DNA of 64,000 bases, taken from the NCBI RefSeq assembly GCF_004345705.1, contig NZ_SLWV01000004.1:1-64000 (forward strand), written 5' to 3'. The notes beneath the pieces are model-generated. The model did not search any database and had not been told where the DNA came from. It saw nothing but the letters and a program-made list of their open reading frames with translations. The translations under genes were made by a program, and so were the position numbers. The DNA is from Marinisporobacter balticus (GTDB lineage: Bacteria; Bacillota; Clostridia; Peptostreptococcales; Thermotaleaceae). This document shows, piece after piece, positions 53,591 through 63,403 of the stretch; the stretch's first letter is position 1, and the number at the start of each line of letters is the position of its first letter.

Positions 53591-53755
53591 TTATATATAA
53601 AATACACCAAAGAGCGCTACCAAATTGAGAAAAAACAAAAGAAAAACGCTAGGATTTTCATAACAATAAGGGGTGTCTTTTAATAGGATGATCAATAATA
53701 AAAAGAAAAACAAAAGATTGTCTGTAAAGCAGTTATCATTACGGATAGGTCCCAT
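53591..53755 (-). CDS. Small membrane protein, unknown
   Basis: A 54-residue product starts ATG 53755, 8 bases after GGAGGG on the minus strand. It has a soluble start (MGPIRNDNCFTDN), a strong helix (LLFFFLLLIILL) and a second hydrophobic end (VFLLFFLNLVALFGVFYI). No family recognised. The longer frame to 53797 has no ribosome site. Confidence 0.6.
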   Translation of the reverse strand: MGPIRNDNCFTDNLLFFFLLLIILLKDTPYCYENPSVFLLFFLNLVALFGVFYI

Positions 53756-53878
53756 AGATTGAGCCCTCCTTCCATACAAAAAATGAATCTTGAGCAAAAT
53801 AGATGATTTTGGTTATATGCTTATATATTCATAATATGCCAAAGTGTTTTATCGGGTACATGAAAAATAAGTTTTAAT

Positions 53879-53918
53879 AAGAAATCCTCTCTTGTATCCA
53901 TGCAAGAGAGGATTCTTA
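53879..53918 (-). terminator. Terminator of the MCP gene
   Basis: AAGAATCCTCTCTTG / CAAGAGAGGATTTCTT on the minus strand. Confidence 0.85.
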
Positions 53919-53919
53919 T

Positions 53920-55944
53920 TTATATATGAAATTGATTTATAATTTTTTTTAATTTTTCTGATATGGTCTGTAAATCATCTGCCTTGCTAGAGATGTCGTC
54001 AATCATTGCAGTCTGTTCTTCTATAGAGGCTGCAACTTCTTGAGCGGAAGCAGTGGATTGTTGTGTAATAGCTGATATCTCTTCAATAGATGATGTTACA
54101 TGATTTTTATCCTCATGAACTTCCTCAATATTTACGATTAATAGTTTTACTTTATCAACAGTATCTTCAATAGCTTTATGAATTTGTTTGAAACTTTCTT
54201 CTGTGTTTTTTAGTTCTTGATTACTTTTATCTACCATTGTACTTGAAGTACTTATTTGTATTTTTGTATTACTTACTTCTTTTTCCATGTCATTGATTGT
54301 GATGTCTATCTCTTTCGCGTTTGAAGTAACTTGTTCTGCTAATTTTAGGATTTCGTCTGCAACTACAGCAAAGCCTCTTCCTGCCTCTCCTGCCCGTGCG
54401 GCTTCGATGGCTGCATTTAATGCTAAAAGATTGGTCTGCTCTGCAATAGATGCAATGGTATTGCTGATTGCACCAATAGAATTTGATTTTGCATCGAGAA
54501 TGGCTATTTGAGATGCAACTTTTTGTGTAATTACATTATTTTCTTTAAAGGTATTTTTAAGTTCTTTGATAGATGCATTACCCTCTTGATTTACAGTGAT
54601 AACCCTTTGAATATTTTCATTGATTTGTTCAGAATGATTTACGACAATATTTATTTTTTCACCAAGACTATTTAATTTTTCAATGCCTACTTGCATGTTT
54701 TTGCTCTGCTCAGTAGCTCCTTGAGCCACTTCATCAGTAGCCGAGGCTACACCTTCAATAGACAGAACAGTTTGATGCATTCCTTGAGATAGAGCCGTAG
54801 CGTCATTAGAGATTTCATTGGATACCCCTTTTATATTATTTACAATTTCTCTTAAGACTTTTCGCATATGATCTAGTGATTTTGCCATGATTGCAGTTTC
54901 ATCTTTGTTTTTTAGCAAGTCTTTTAAAGAATCATCATCTACTAAGTCAAAGTTTGCTGTTTTATCAATTAGAATTAATAATTTTTGAATTGGATTGGTA
55001 ATAGAAACTTTTACGAATAAATATACAAATAGCGCAATAATAGCAAGTATAATGATTGATGCAAATGCAGAAAACTTAAGCAAATGACTGCCTGCTATTT
55101 GCAATTGCTCCATGGATAACCCTACTTGTATAGCACCTGAAATTTCATTTTTAGCATTTGTTAGAGGAATACTAACCGTATATATTTTGAATGGATAATC
55201 TGCACTATCGATAATGGATGAATAGTTTTTTCCAGATTTGATAGCTATTTGCAATTTTTCATCATCAAAGGATTTTCCAATTTCTTCAACATTACTATGA
55301 GCAATTGCTTCATAATTTTCATTTAAGATAGATGCATAGACAATACTATCAGAGGTTACAATTTTTTCTAAATAATCTTGTAAGCCCATAGATTGTTTCA
55401 TATTTGCTACAGTATCTGCTAAAAGACCAATTTGCGTATAGACCTTTTGCAGTTTGAATCCTCCATATTTGTAAAAACGTCCATCTACTTCGCTTTTTCG
55501 GATAGAGGGTTCAGCAAATTTATCTGTATTTCCTTTAAAAACTTGTTGCATGGGATGGTTTTCTCCATATATATAGTCTATATTTGCAGATAGATTTGAA
55601 AAAATGATTTTTCCATTCTCATCAATAATATTAATTTCTGCCAAATTTGTTTTTTCTGCCAAATCTACAAGAATTTTATTACTAAAATCTGTTTGCGTGT
55701 CTATTATAGCAGCAATATCATATAAATAATTATTTAATATATTATCGACATCTTGATTCATACGATTGGTTACTTTTATTTGAGATAAAATGAGTCTAGC
55801 TGTTTCATCTCCAGCTTGTTCCATTTGTTGGGATAAAGTATTCGTAGATACTTTGATTGCAATAAAAGATGTAGTAAAAATTGCTAGACTTAGAGAAAAT
55901 GTGACCAATATCATGATCCTGCGAAACATACCTTTTGTTTTCAT
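53920..55944 (-). CDS. Methyl-accepting chemotaxis protein with double-Cache sensor
   Basis: The 674-residue receptor has helices at about 11-30 and 285-310, a large outside Cache-type sensor (DIAAIIDTQTDFSNK, EINIIDENGKIIFSN, YASILNENYEAIAHS), HAMP, and the cytoplasmic hairpin AEQTNLLALNAAIEAARAGE. It signals to CheA/CheW, which are outside the window. AGGAGGTTTC precedes the ATG. Confidence 0.95.
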   Translation of the reverse strand: MKTKGMFRRIMILVTFSLSLAIFTTSFIAIKVSTNTLSQQMEQAGDETARLILSQIKVTNRMNQDVDNILNNYLYDIAAIIDTQTDFSNKILVDLAEKTNLAEINIIDENGKIIFSNLSANIDYIYGENHPMQQVFKGNTDKFAEPSIRKSEVDGRFYKYGGFKLQKVYTQIGLLADTVANMKQSMGLQDYLEKIVTSDSIVYASILNENYEAIAHSNVEEIGKSFDDEKLQIAIKSGKNYSSIIDSADYPFKIYTVSIPLTNAKNEISGAIQVGLSMEQLQIAGSHLLKFSAFASIIILAIIALFVYLFVKVSITNPIQKLLILIDKTANFDLVDDDSLKDLLKNKDETAIMAKSLDHMRKVLREIVNNIKGVSNEISNDATALSQGMHQTVLSIEGVASATDEVAQGATEQSKNMQVGIEKLNSLGEKINIVVNHSEQINENIQRVITVNQEGNASIKELKNTFKENNVITQKVASQIAILDAKSNSIGAISNTIASIAEQTNLLALNAAIEAARAGEAGRGFAVVADEILKLAEQVTSNAKEIDITINDMEKEVSNTKIQISTSSTMVDKSNQELKNTEESFKQIHKAIEDTVDKVKLLIVNIEEVHEDKNHVTSSIEEISAITQQSTASAQEVAASIEEQTAMIDDISSKADDLQTISEKLKKIINQFHI

Positions 55945-56260
55945 GAGAAACCTCCTTGTATTGGGAAAATGTCGAAAAATGTAAAATAACAGAAAAAAAT
56001 GTTTGCGGTATTACTTAATAAATTCTACATTAATTGCGATTTTCCTGCAAAAAATCTCATTAGTATATAGAAAAAGTGATTATTATTGTACCTATTTCTA
56101 TATAAACTCTTTAAAGTACGAAAAAATATGGAAAATAAGATTTACTATAGAAACAATCAAAATCCAAAATTAGTATAATGTATTTGTAATAATTTTGTAA
56201 ACATTTGGATATTGAAATATGATATCTTTATATTAGATAAAAAAGAAAGGGGAAAGCTAA
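55945..56260. other. Divergent intergenic region MCP/SIMPL
   Basis: It is AT-rich with no frame. TGTCGAA at 55970-55976 is a core Spo0A-box match near the MCP start, 7 of 9 over the full box. AAAGGGG at the right end is the SIMPL ribosome site. Confidence 0.4.
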
Positions 56261-57001
56261 ATGGAAAAGAATATCAAAAATGTTACTTGGGTTTTGGTGG
56301 CGTTCATTTTAGTAGTAGGAATGGTTGGATCTTCTATGGTTGTTACAAATGGCATTGTAAAAGCAAAAGGTGCACAGAATACTTTAGAAGTCAAAGGTTC
56401 AGCAAAAAAGGAGATAAAATCAGATTTTGTGGTATGGAATGGATCGTTTAGTATACAATCTACTGACTTATCGGATGCGTATACAAGATTAAAAGAAAGC
56501 TCAAACAAAGTAAAAGCTTATTTAGTCAATAAAGGGATGAAAGAGGAAGACCTTATATTATCTTCTATTAATACAATGACATACAATCGCGTTTTACCGA
56601 ATGGGAATTATACAAATGAAATTGAAAGCTATAAGCTTTATCAAAATGTTGAAATAAGGTCTAATGATGTAGATAAAATTACAAGTATTTCACGTAGTGT
56701 TACGGATCTTATAAATGAAGGGGTAGAATTTCAATCAAATCCACCACAATATTTTTACACAAAGCTTTCAGATTTAAAAATAGATATGATTGTATTGGCT
56801 ACAAAAGATGCGAAAGTAAGAGCAGAAAAAATGCTTGAGACAACAGGAAATTCAGTAGGCAGATTGTATTCGGCTAGAGTAGGTGTATTTCAAATAACAC
56901 CACTATATTCTAATGAAATATCTGACTATGGTATTAATGATACAAGTTCGCTAGAGAAAGAAATTACAGCAGTGGTGTCTTGTGAGTTTGAAGTAAAATA
57001 G
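56261..57001 (+). CDS. SIMPL-domain (DUF541) exported protein
   Basis: The 246-residue protein has an N-terminal anchor (9-33) and a SIMPL domain (TLEVKGSAKKEIKSDFVVW, VKAYLVNKGMKEEDLILSS, VGRLYSARVGVFQIT). The family forms periplasmic or extracellular oligomers of unknown role. A ribosome site AAAGGGGAAAG precedes the ATG. It is monocistronic. Confidence 0.9.
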   Translation: MEKNIKNVTWVLVAFILVVGMVGSSMVVTNGIVKAKGAQNTLEVKGSAKKEIKSDFVVWNGSFSIQSTDLSDAYTRLKESSNKVKAYLVNKGMKEEDLILSSINTMTYNRVLPNGNYTNEIESYKLYQNVEIRSNDVDKITSISRSVTDLINEGVEFQSNPPQYFYTKLSDLKIDMIVLATKDAKVRAEKMLETTGNSVGRLYSARVGVFQITPLYSNEISDYGINDTSSLEKEITAVVSCEFEVK

Positions 57002-57040
57002 TTAAAGCATATGCATATGTAGTTGAATGAAAAAGAGCGA

Positions 57041-57073
57041 AAAAAAAGATAGCTTTTATGCTATCTTTTTATT
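57041..57073. terminator. Terminator shared by SIMPL and spo0E-like genes
   Basis: AAAAAGATAGC / GCTATCTTTTT; the stem includes the end of the minus-strand gene. Confidence 0.85.
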
Positions 57074-57226
57074 AATAATAACATTATATTCATTTAATAT
57101 TTTATCTAGTTCTTGACTGACCATTACGACTTCTTTTTCAATGAGACTTGTATTTTGTCCGATTAATTGATACAAATATCCTCTTAAATTTTCTATTTTC
57201 GTGCTAATCTCTTTTGATTCTACCAT
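57056..57226 (-). CDS. Spo0E-like aspartyl-phosphate phosphatase
   Basis: The 56-residue two-helix protein has the Spo0E outline (KIENLRGYLYQLI, EVVMVSQELDKILNEY with the SQxLD motif). Such proteins dephosphorylate Spo0A~P and delay sporulation. ATG 57226 follows a GAGATGAGA site; the longer frame to 57283 has none. Confidence 0.9.
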   Translation of the reverse strand: MVESKEISTKIENLRGYLYQLIGQNTSLIEKEVVMVSQELDKILNEYNVIINKKIA

Positions 57227-57509
57227 ATTCTCATCTCTTTCCTTTAAAATATATGGCACTAAATATAGTGCATAATCAAACAAATTCTCTTTTTATCTAC
57301 TATATATATGATACTACAAAAATAGAAATTTGTAAATATTTTCTAAAAAATATTTTATTATGGATATTTAAACTGTTGATTGCTGGATAAAAATATATTT
57401 GTGAAATGCTATAGGGAAACGTGTTGAAAAAATTTCCTGTATAGCATTTCTTGCTTTATGGACATAATAAATTCATATTTTTAGCATACATATGGAGGGG
57501 AGTAATATT

Positions 57510-57695
57510 ATGTTTTTTAACAAAAAAAAAGAACTGGAAGAAAAGATTTATGAAGTAAAGAATGTAGAAATATGGAAATGCACACAATGCGTTGGATGGA
57601 TGCAAAAAGAATTTAGCTTTTCAGAAACGCCAATATGTCCTTTTTGTGCAAGTAATATGCAGTCAGCATCAAGAGAAATGAATGTAATTGTATAA
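57510..57695 (+). CDS. YdjO-like small zinc-ribbon protein
   Basis: The 61-residue protein starts MFFNKKKELEEK and has WKCTQCVGWMQKEFSF and CPFCASNM, two CxxC pairs as in cold-inducible YdjO of Bacillus. Role unknown. ATG 57510 follows GGAGGGGAG by 7 bases. Confidence 0.85.
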   Translation: MFFNKKKELEEKIYEVKNVEIWKCTQCVGWMQKEFSFSETPICPFCASNMQSASREMNVIV

Positions 57696-57697
57696 TA

Positions 57698-57727
57698 AGC
57701 TACCGAATGGATTCAGTAGCTATTTAT
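57698..57727 (+). terminator. Terminator of the YdjO-like gene
   Basis: AGCTAC / GTAGCT with a 12-base loop, then ATTTAT; weak. Confidence 0.5.
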
Positions 57728-57743
57728 ACACTATTTTAGGTTA

Positions 57744-58628
57744 TTATTTTAATGTATTGATAAATTGAATGACTGCGGGACCAAGGAGCACGATAAATAA
57801 ACTAGGAAAAATGAAGAATACGAGGGGAAAGAGCATTTTAATAGGTGCTTTCATTGCCTGTTCTTCTGCTCTTTGTTTTCTTTTATTGCGTATTTCAGTA
57901 GATTGAATGCGAAGGATATGTACCATGCTGATGCCTAATTTTTCAGCTTGTAGAATACTGCTGATAAAAGTATTCATTTCATCTAAAACTAGTCTTTCAG
58001 TAATTTCTTTTAATGCTTCGCGTCGCGGTTTGCCTAAGCGAATTTCTTCTAGGGCGCGATGAAATTCACTAGCGACGATACCATTATTTCTAGAGATTAA
58101 TTTGTGAAGGGCTAAATCAAATCCTAATCCTGCTTCTAGGCTAACAGTAAGAAGATCGACAATGTCAGGTAATTCTTTTAATGCATGTGTGATACGTTGA
58201 TTTGCTCTTTTCGACAAATAAAAAACAGGGAAAAAATTTCCAACCATTAGTCCAAATAGAATCAATAAAACCATCCATTGAAAGGAAAGATCCAATAGGG
58301 TACCATAAATTCCAAATAATATAGGAAATAAAAACATAGATATAATTTGAATTAATCGAAAATCAACAGGAGTCATGTCAAAAGGACTGCCTGCTTGAAG
58401 AATTTTTATTTCCAATTTATTATGCTTTTCTCCTGAAAATTTCTTTCGTATACTTCGTTTGTAATTTTTAAAACTTGGATACAAAATTCTTTGGATAAAG
58501 GAAATTTTTTTCTCGTTTTGTATATGTTTATCTAAAGAAATTGGTTTCGGTTTGTTATTTTTACAGATAATAGAAAAAAATAGAAGCATGAGTAGGGTAA
58601 TCGTAAAGAAAAAAGTAATATAGATCAT
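57744..58628 (-). CDS. tadC: Tad pilus inner-membrane platform protein TadC
   Basis: The 294-residue T2SSF-domain protein has helices near the N-terminus, middle and C-terminus and the motif LPDIVDLLTVSLEAGLGFDLAL. With TadB it makes the assembly platform that works with the CpaF ATPase. It is last in the operon, 3 bases after tadB. Confidence 0.9.
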   Translation of the reverse strand: MIYITFFFTITLLMLLFFSIICKNNKPKPISLDKHIQNEKKISFIQRILYPSFKNYKRSIRKKFSGEKHNKLEIKILQAGSPFDMTPVDFRLIQIISMFLFPILFGIYGTLLDLSFQWMVLLILFGLMVGNFFPVFYLSKRANQRITHALKELPDIVDLLTVSLEAGLGFDLALHKLISRNNGIVASEFHRALEEIRLGKPRREALKEITERLVLDEMNTFISSILQAEKLGISMVHILRIQSTEIRNKRKQRAEEQAMKAPIKMLFPLVFFIFPSLFIVLLGPAVIQFINTLK

Positions 58629-58631
58629 CCT

Positions 58632-59594
58632 TTACACCTCGATTGTTGTGATTTTTTGTATAAGGATAAAACCAATAATTGCTGAGAATATACCAATACT
58701 GACCATAAACAATCCAATCTTATGGGTAAATAGAATAGTTATGTAATCAGGATTAATAAAATAAATTACAAAACTAAGTATGATTGGAAGAAAGCCTATA
58801 ATCATACCCGATAATTTTCCTTGTGCAGTGAGGGTCATAACTTGCCTTTGAATGGTGTTGCGATCACGAATGGTCTGTACAATAATGTCTAATACAGTAG
58901 CTAGATTTCCACCTACTTGACGCTGAATCAATATTGCTTGAATCATTAATTCTAAATCACTACTAGGCATTCTTTCTTGTAGGTGATGTAGCGTTTCTTC
59001 TAAATTTGCACCATATTGCATTTCTTTTAATACAACGCTGATTTCATCTTTTATAGGAGAATCAGATTCTTCTGCAACAGATTTTAAAGATTGAGGGAAA
59101 CTAAAACCTGCTCTTAAAGAACCTACAATGAGGGTAATCATATCAGGAAGCCCTTCGTTAAATTTTAAAATACGTCTCTTTATTTTATTTTTTATCAATA
59201 GCTTTGGAAAAATATACCCCAAAAGACTACCGATAGAAAAAAATAAAATATTTTTTGAAAAAATATACAATAAACTTCCCATAAAAATTGTACTCATCCA
59301 TCGAAATATAATGAATTCTTCAGGCTTTAGGGCAATTCCAGCTTTATTTAAGATATTTTCTAATTTTTCAGTAGATTTTATGGAAGGCAGTTGTTTTCTG
59401 ATTTTTTTATTTGCCATTTGTATTTGTACCAATAGATTAAAGCGCTTCTTTTCTAAAACATTTTCATTATTCTCCAACAAATAAGATTGAACTCTCTTTT
59501 CAAATCTTCTGTGAGAAAAAAACAATCGGTTTAGCATAAGTGTAAAAAAAAGAAAAGCGGATAGGAGAAAGAGAAGCAGTATTAACCATTTCAT
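58632..59594 (-). CDS. tadB: Tad pilus inner-membrane platform protein TadB
   Basis: The 320-residue T2SSF protein has LPDMITLIVGSLRAGFSFPQ and QRQVGGNLATVLDIIVQTIRDR. ATG 59594 overlaps the cpaF stop (ATGA) and follows GAGGAGG by 10 bases; the TTG at 59603 is too close to that site. Confidence 0.9.
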   Translation of the reverse strand: MKWLILLLFLLSAFLFFTLMLNRLFFSHRRFEKRVQSYLLENNENVLEKKRFNLLVQIQMANKKIRKQLPSIKSTEKLENILNKAGIALKPEEFIIFRWMSTIFMGSLLYIFSKNILFFSIGSLLGYIFPKLLIKNKIKRRILKFNEGLPDMITLIVGSLRAGFSFPQSLKSVAEESDSPIKDEISVVLKEMQYGANLEETLHHLQERMPSSDLELMIQAILIQRQVGGNLATVLDIIVQTIRDRNTIQRQVMTLTAQGKLSGMIIGFLPIILSFVIYFINPDYITILFTHKIGLFMVSIGIFSAIIGFILIQKITTIEV

Positions 59595-61018
59595 ATACCC
59601 CAATCCTCCTCTCCCATAAATACTGCAGTGGGGATGTGAATGCCACTGTCAATTAATTGTTCATAAAATTTAGGACGAATACCTGTGGGGGATAAATTGC
59701 CTACAATCTTCCCATTTGCATTGAGACCCTTTTGCTTGAATACAAAGATATCTTGAAGGACAATAACATCTCCCTCAAGGCCTTGAACCTCTGTAATATG
59801 TGTGATTTTTCTTGAGCCGTCTTTTAAACGTGATTGTTGAACGATTAAGTGTATGGCACTACCAATCTGTTCTCTTATAGCTTTTATAGGTAGTTCCATT
59901 CCAGCCATTAAAACCATGGTTTCTAAACGGGCGATCATATCTCTTGGGCTGTTAGAATGTCCCGTAGCCAATGAGCCGTCGTGACCTGTGTTCATAGCCT
60001 GTAACATATCGAGTGCTTCTCCTCCCCGAACTTCTCCAACAACAATTCTTTCAGGGCGCATACGAAGGGAATTTCGAACAAGATCGCGAATGGTAATCGC
60101 TCCTTTCCCTTCAATATTAGGAGGACGAGATTCTAGTGATATGACATGATCTTGTAATAATTGGAGTTCTGCTGCATCTTCTATCGTAATAATTCTTTCA
60201 TTATTTGGGATAAAGGAAGAAAGCACATTTAAGGTTGTTGTTTTTCCTGATCCTGTTCCTCCACTAATAAAGATATTTAATCTTGCTTTTACACAAGCTT
60301 CTAAAAATACAGCCATTTCTCGTGTCAAGGTACTAAAATGAATTAAATTTTCTATTGTAAAAGGATCTTTTGAAAATTTTCGAATGGTGATGGTAGGACC
60401 ATTTAAAGCCAAAGGAGGAATAATAGCATTTACACGAGAACCATCAGGAAGTCTAGCATCTACCATAGGACTGCTTTCATCTATTCTACGACCAAGAGGA
60501 GCAACAATTTTTTCGATAATATGCATCACATGTTCGTTATCTTCAAATTTTATATCGGTTTGTTCTAATTTACCATTTCTTTCTGCATATACGCGATAAG
60601 GACCATTGACCATAACTTCACTTACGTCAGGGTCTAATAATAAGGGGTTGATAGGACCATATCCTGTAAGATTGTTGATTAATGCATTTACTATTTTTTT
60701 TCTATCTACATTTAAAAAGGATTCATCTTCTTTTATAATTTCAACAACGGTCTCATCAATTCTATGAATGATATTTTCTATAGAATCTTTTTTGATTGCT
60801 TTTAGAATTTGGCTATGCAGTTTCTTTTTAAATGTTTCGTTCTGATGATTAATAGCAGAGAGATTATTTTGTGTAAGACTTGAATGATTTGTAGTTTGTG
60901 AACTTGACAAAGGATTATTGGGAATGATTTTTTTTTCGCTATTTTCTACGGAAGATCTTATGGTAGAAGGGGTAGCAGTATCTTGATTTTTATTTTGTAT
61001 TCTTTGTAGAAGACTCAT
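59591..61018 (-). CDS. cpaF: Tad pilus assembly ATPase CpaF/TadA
   Basis: The 475-residue secretion ATPase shows a low-complexity Ser/Asn N-terminus (1-60), GYGPINPLLLDPDVSEVMVNG, Walker A SGGTGSGKTTTLN near residue 255, the Asp box ITIEDAAELQL and the His box TGHSNSP. It powers pilus extension and possibly retraction. GGGAGGGATG precedes the ATG. Confidence 0.96.
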   Translation of the reverse strand: MSLLQRIQNKNQDTATPSTIRSSVENSEKKIIPNNPLSSSQTTNHSSLTQNNLSAINHQNETFKKKLHSQILKAIKKDSIENIIHRIDETVVEIIKEDESFLNVDRKKIVNALINNLTGYGPINPLLLDPDVSEVMVNGPYRVYAERNGKLEQTDIKFEDNEHVMHIIEKIVAPLGRRIDESSPMVDARLPDGSRVNAIIPPLALNGPTITIRKFSKDPFTIENLIHFSTLTREMAVFLEACVKARLNIFISGGTGSGKTTTLNVLSSFIPNNERIITIEDAAELQLLQDHVISLESRPPNIEGKGAITIRDLVRNSLRMRPERIVVGEVRGGEALDMLQAMNTGHDGSLATGHSNSPRDMIARLETMVLMAGMELPIKAIREQIGSAIHLIVQQSRLKDGSRKITHITEVQGLEGDVIVLQDIFVFKQKGLNANGKIVGNLSPTGIRPKFYEQLIDSGIHIPTAVFMGEEDWGI

Positions 61019-61032
61019 TTTTCATCCCTCCC

Positions 61033-61788
61033 TTATGAATCTTTCGAAAGCAGATCAGCAATGTGAAAAATGGATTTGGTGATATCCGTTCTTCGAGAAT
61101 AGGTGATAAAAGGCACCCCTATATTGATAGATTTTGATACAACCTCAAAATGATTTGGAATATACAATAAAGAAGTTTCTTCTAAAATTTGAGGAATATT
61201 TTTTGGCTGTAGTAGGCTTTTCATCGTAGAACGATTGACAACAATCTTTACTTTTGCACGTAGACCTAAAGTATCTAGTACAGCTAGTATAGATTTGGTG
61301 TTTTTTAGGGATGTCATTTCTAAATCGGTCATAACGAGAATATGGTCTGCTCTTTCCATAAAATATAAGTTATGGTCAGGAAGTCCTGCATTTGTATCTA
61401 CAACTAGATAATCGGAACCCTTCAGTAAGAGAGTACATATTTGATCAAGGGCATGAATGGTAATTAAATCAGCATATTCAGGTTTATGTGGTGAAGATAA
61501 AAGCGATACACCGCTTTCATGATGGCTAAGATAAGAAGTAAGAAGATTTTCATCTAGGGTATCTATTTGTTCTACTGCATCTTTTATGGTAAACATAGGT
61601 TGTAAATCCATAACCAAGTGAATGTTTCCAAACTGAAAGCAGGCATCCAAAAGGGTTGTTTTATATTTTTTATTGGATAAAGCAACGGCAAGGTTGACTG
61701 AGAGTACAGTCCTGCCAATGCCTCCCTTTGCACTGCAAATGACAATCATTTTACTAGCGTGACCTTGATTATTTGGATTTTTTATCAT
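61033..61788 (-). CDS. cpaE: TadZ/CpaE-like MinD-family localisation ATPase
   Basis: The 251-residue ParA/MinD-type protein has the deviant Walker A KGGIGRT (Arg where Lys normally contacts phosphate), and LVVDTNAGLPD as Walker B. No N-terminal receiver-like domain is present. TadZ proteins place the pilus machine in the cell; several are weak or dead ATPases. AGGAGGTG precedes the ATG. Confidence 0.88.
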   Translation of the reverse strand: MIKNPNNQGHASKMIVICSAKGGIGRTVLSVNLAVALSNKKYKTTLLDACFQFGNIHLVMDLQPMFTIKDAVEQIDTLDENLLTSYLSHHESGVSLLSSPHKPEYADLITIHALDQICTLLLKGSDYLVVDTNAGLPDHNLYFMERADHILVMTDLEMTSLKNTKSILAVLDTLGLRAKVKIVVNRSTMKSLLQPKNIPQILEETSLLYIPNHFEVVSKSINIGVPFITYSRRTDITKSIFHIADLLSKDS

Positions 61789-61803
61789 GGATTTACACCT
61801 CCT

Positions 61804-62469
61804 TTAAGGAATGATTTTACTATGCAGCATGAAATGTATGTTTCCTCTTTCTTGCGCATTTACTAATAAAACTGCATCATTTTGTGCTAATTCTAAGGTG
61901 ACAGAAGTATATTCCACATAAGGGTCTTCAGACAGTGAAGGAATCATTCTTCTACCGACAGCTAAAACACGTACTTGTTGTAATATAAGATCTGTTTTTA
62001 TAAATTTTTGCCCATTGGCTTCTATTTCTTCACTAAATACAACATCTACTAAATCGTTAGGTTCAATGAAATTTGTAACGGACTGAACAATATTCACGCC
62101 AACAGATACAGCGCGATACCCTTTTTTTATTTTTCTAGAGATAAATGTTTTTTCGAGTGCTTCTTTTTGAAGACGATGTTTTAAAATAGGTTCTCCTGCT
62201 ATAATATCAGAAGTTGCAAAGGAGCCTTCTATTTCTGAAAAACTTTTTACTGACTGAGGGTGTACATTTTTTTTAAGAATTTGTGAAGTTGTGACCATTG
62301 TTTTTGAGATTTTTTGATCTTTTCGAATGTTTTTTTGAGCAACTAGAATATTTGTCATATTGCTATTAGATATTTTATCTTGATTTAGTTTTTCCATATA
62401 GTTATAGAATAAAAAAGTTGTAATGAGTCCCATTATAATCGCTAGTAATAATATGAATTTTGATTTCAT
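61804..62469 (-). CDS. cpaB: Flp pilus assembly protein CpaB (SAF domain)
   Basis: The 221-residue protein has an N-terminal helix (5-22), a SAF domain (ILVAQKNIRKDQKISKTMV, IIAGEPILKHRLQ) and the RcpC/CpaB region (YRAVSVGVNIVQSVTNFI, NDLVDVVFS). It is the periplasmic or cell-wall part of the Tad machine. It stands between the CpaE and TadG genes. Confidence 0.92.
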   Translation of the reverse strand: MKSKFILLLAIIMGLITTFLFYNYMEKLNQDKISNSNMTNILVAQKNIRKDQKISKTMVTTSQILKKNVHPQSVKSFSEIEGSFATSDIIAGEPILKHRLQKEALEKTFISRKIKKGYRAVSVGVNIVQSVTNFIEPNDLVDVVFSEEIEANGQKFIKTDLILQQVRVLAVGRRMIPSLSEDPYVEYTSVTLELAQNDAVLLVNAQERGNIHFMLHSKIIP

Positions 62470-62477
62470 TTTTTCAC

Positions 62478-63392
62478 CTACTTTGTTAGTCTAATGGTAT
62501 ACGCGCCACCATTTATACTATTTTCATCTCCAAAGCCTGTTCCTACTCTTTTAATAAACATCCCTGTAATGGATGTATCGTTGATATGCATAGGTTCTAG
62601 AATATAAAAATAGGCAAATCCAGTAATCTTAACTTCTTTTAATTGGTTGGAAGTATAATTATAGGGTTGATAGATTGGAACTAACAAGATTCTAGAACAA
62701 TCGCTATGATCAATATCTCCTGGATACGAACATGCATTTATTCGTTCATCAATGACGGTTCTTGTTTTTCCTGCAATATTACCTGTTTGTGTTTCGATAA
62801 TATCGCCTATTTGAATTTCTCCACTATAACCACTTCTTAGATTATCTTCGTAAGTTTTAGCTCCTGGACCTTCTAAAGCTAAAATACCAAAATTACCAGC
62901 GCTTACTTCTGTTTGATCTACCTTTAATTTGTAGGATTGATAAAAGACTAAAGGAATCCCTTCATCAATGCCTAAAGGGGCAACACCTCTTCCACTACCC
63001 ATTGGAACTACTAAAGATGTTGCGGTAGCCTCTACAGGTACTTTACTAAAACCAAACAGTGGAAGAAAGGATAAAGGAACTTCTTTCCTTAAATTTACTG
63101 TGATCTTATTACCCATTTCAATGGTTAGGGCATTGAGACTTGTATTTTCATTATGTGCATTTAGAATTTTAGTTACAATATCATTGACGGTCTGTTCTTC
63201 ACTAAAAAGCGCTTGTCCGCCAGATAAGACAGCTGCGTTTGCTGTTTTTTGTAAATGGGTTTTTGATACAAATAAGGTGCCTCCATCCATAACGAGTCCA
63301 ATCATTCCAAGTAATCCAACCAATAGAAAAGAGAAAAGGATAAGCGTACTTCCACTTTGATTATCCATGAAATTTTTTATTTTATGCATCAT
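62478..63392 (-). CDS. TadG-like Tad pilus-associated protein
   Basis: The 304-residue protein starts with the TadE/TadG-type helix (NQSGSTLILFSFLLVGLLG) and continues with GGTLFVSKTHLQKTANAAVLSGG, the DUF2134-like region of TadG, followed by a mostly beta domain without an obvious VWA MIDAS. Likely a pseudopilin-like or wall-linked component. GGAGTGG precedes the ATG. Confidence 0.85.
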   Translation of the reverse strand: MMHKIKNFMDNQSGSTLILFSFLLVGLLGMIGLVMDGGTLFVSKTHLQKTANAAVLSGGQALFSEEQTVNDIVTKILNAHNENTSLNALTIEMGNKITVNLRKEVPLSFLPLFGFSKVPVEATATSLVVPMGSGRGVAPLGIDEGIPLVFYQSYKLKVDQTEVSAGNFGILALEGPGAKTYEDNLRSGYSGEIQIGDIIETQTGNIAGKTRTVIDERINACSYPGDIDHSDCSRILLVPIYQPYNYTSNQLKEVKITGFAYFYILEPMHINDTSITGMFIKRVGTGFGDENSINGGAYTIRLTK

Positions 63393-63403
63393 TTAACCAC
63401 TCC

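Noticed and set aside
58210..58222. TTCGACAAA, a Spo0A-box match
   Set aside because: It lies inside the tadC coding sequence far from any promoter.
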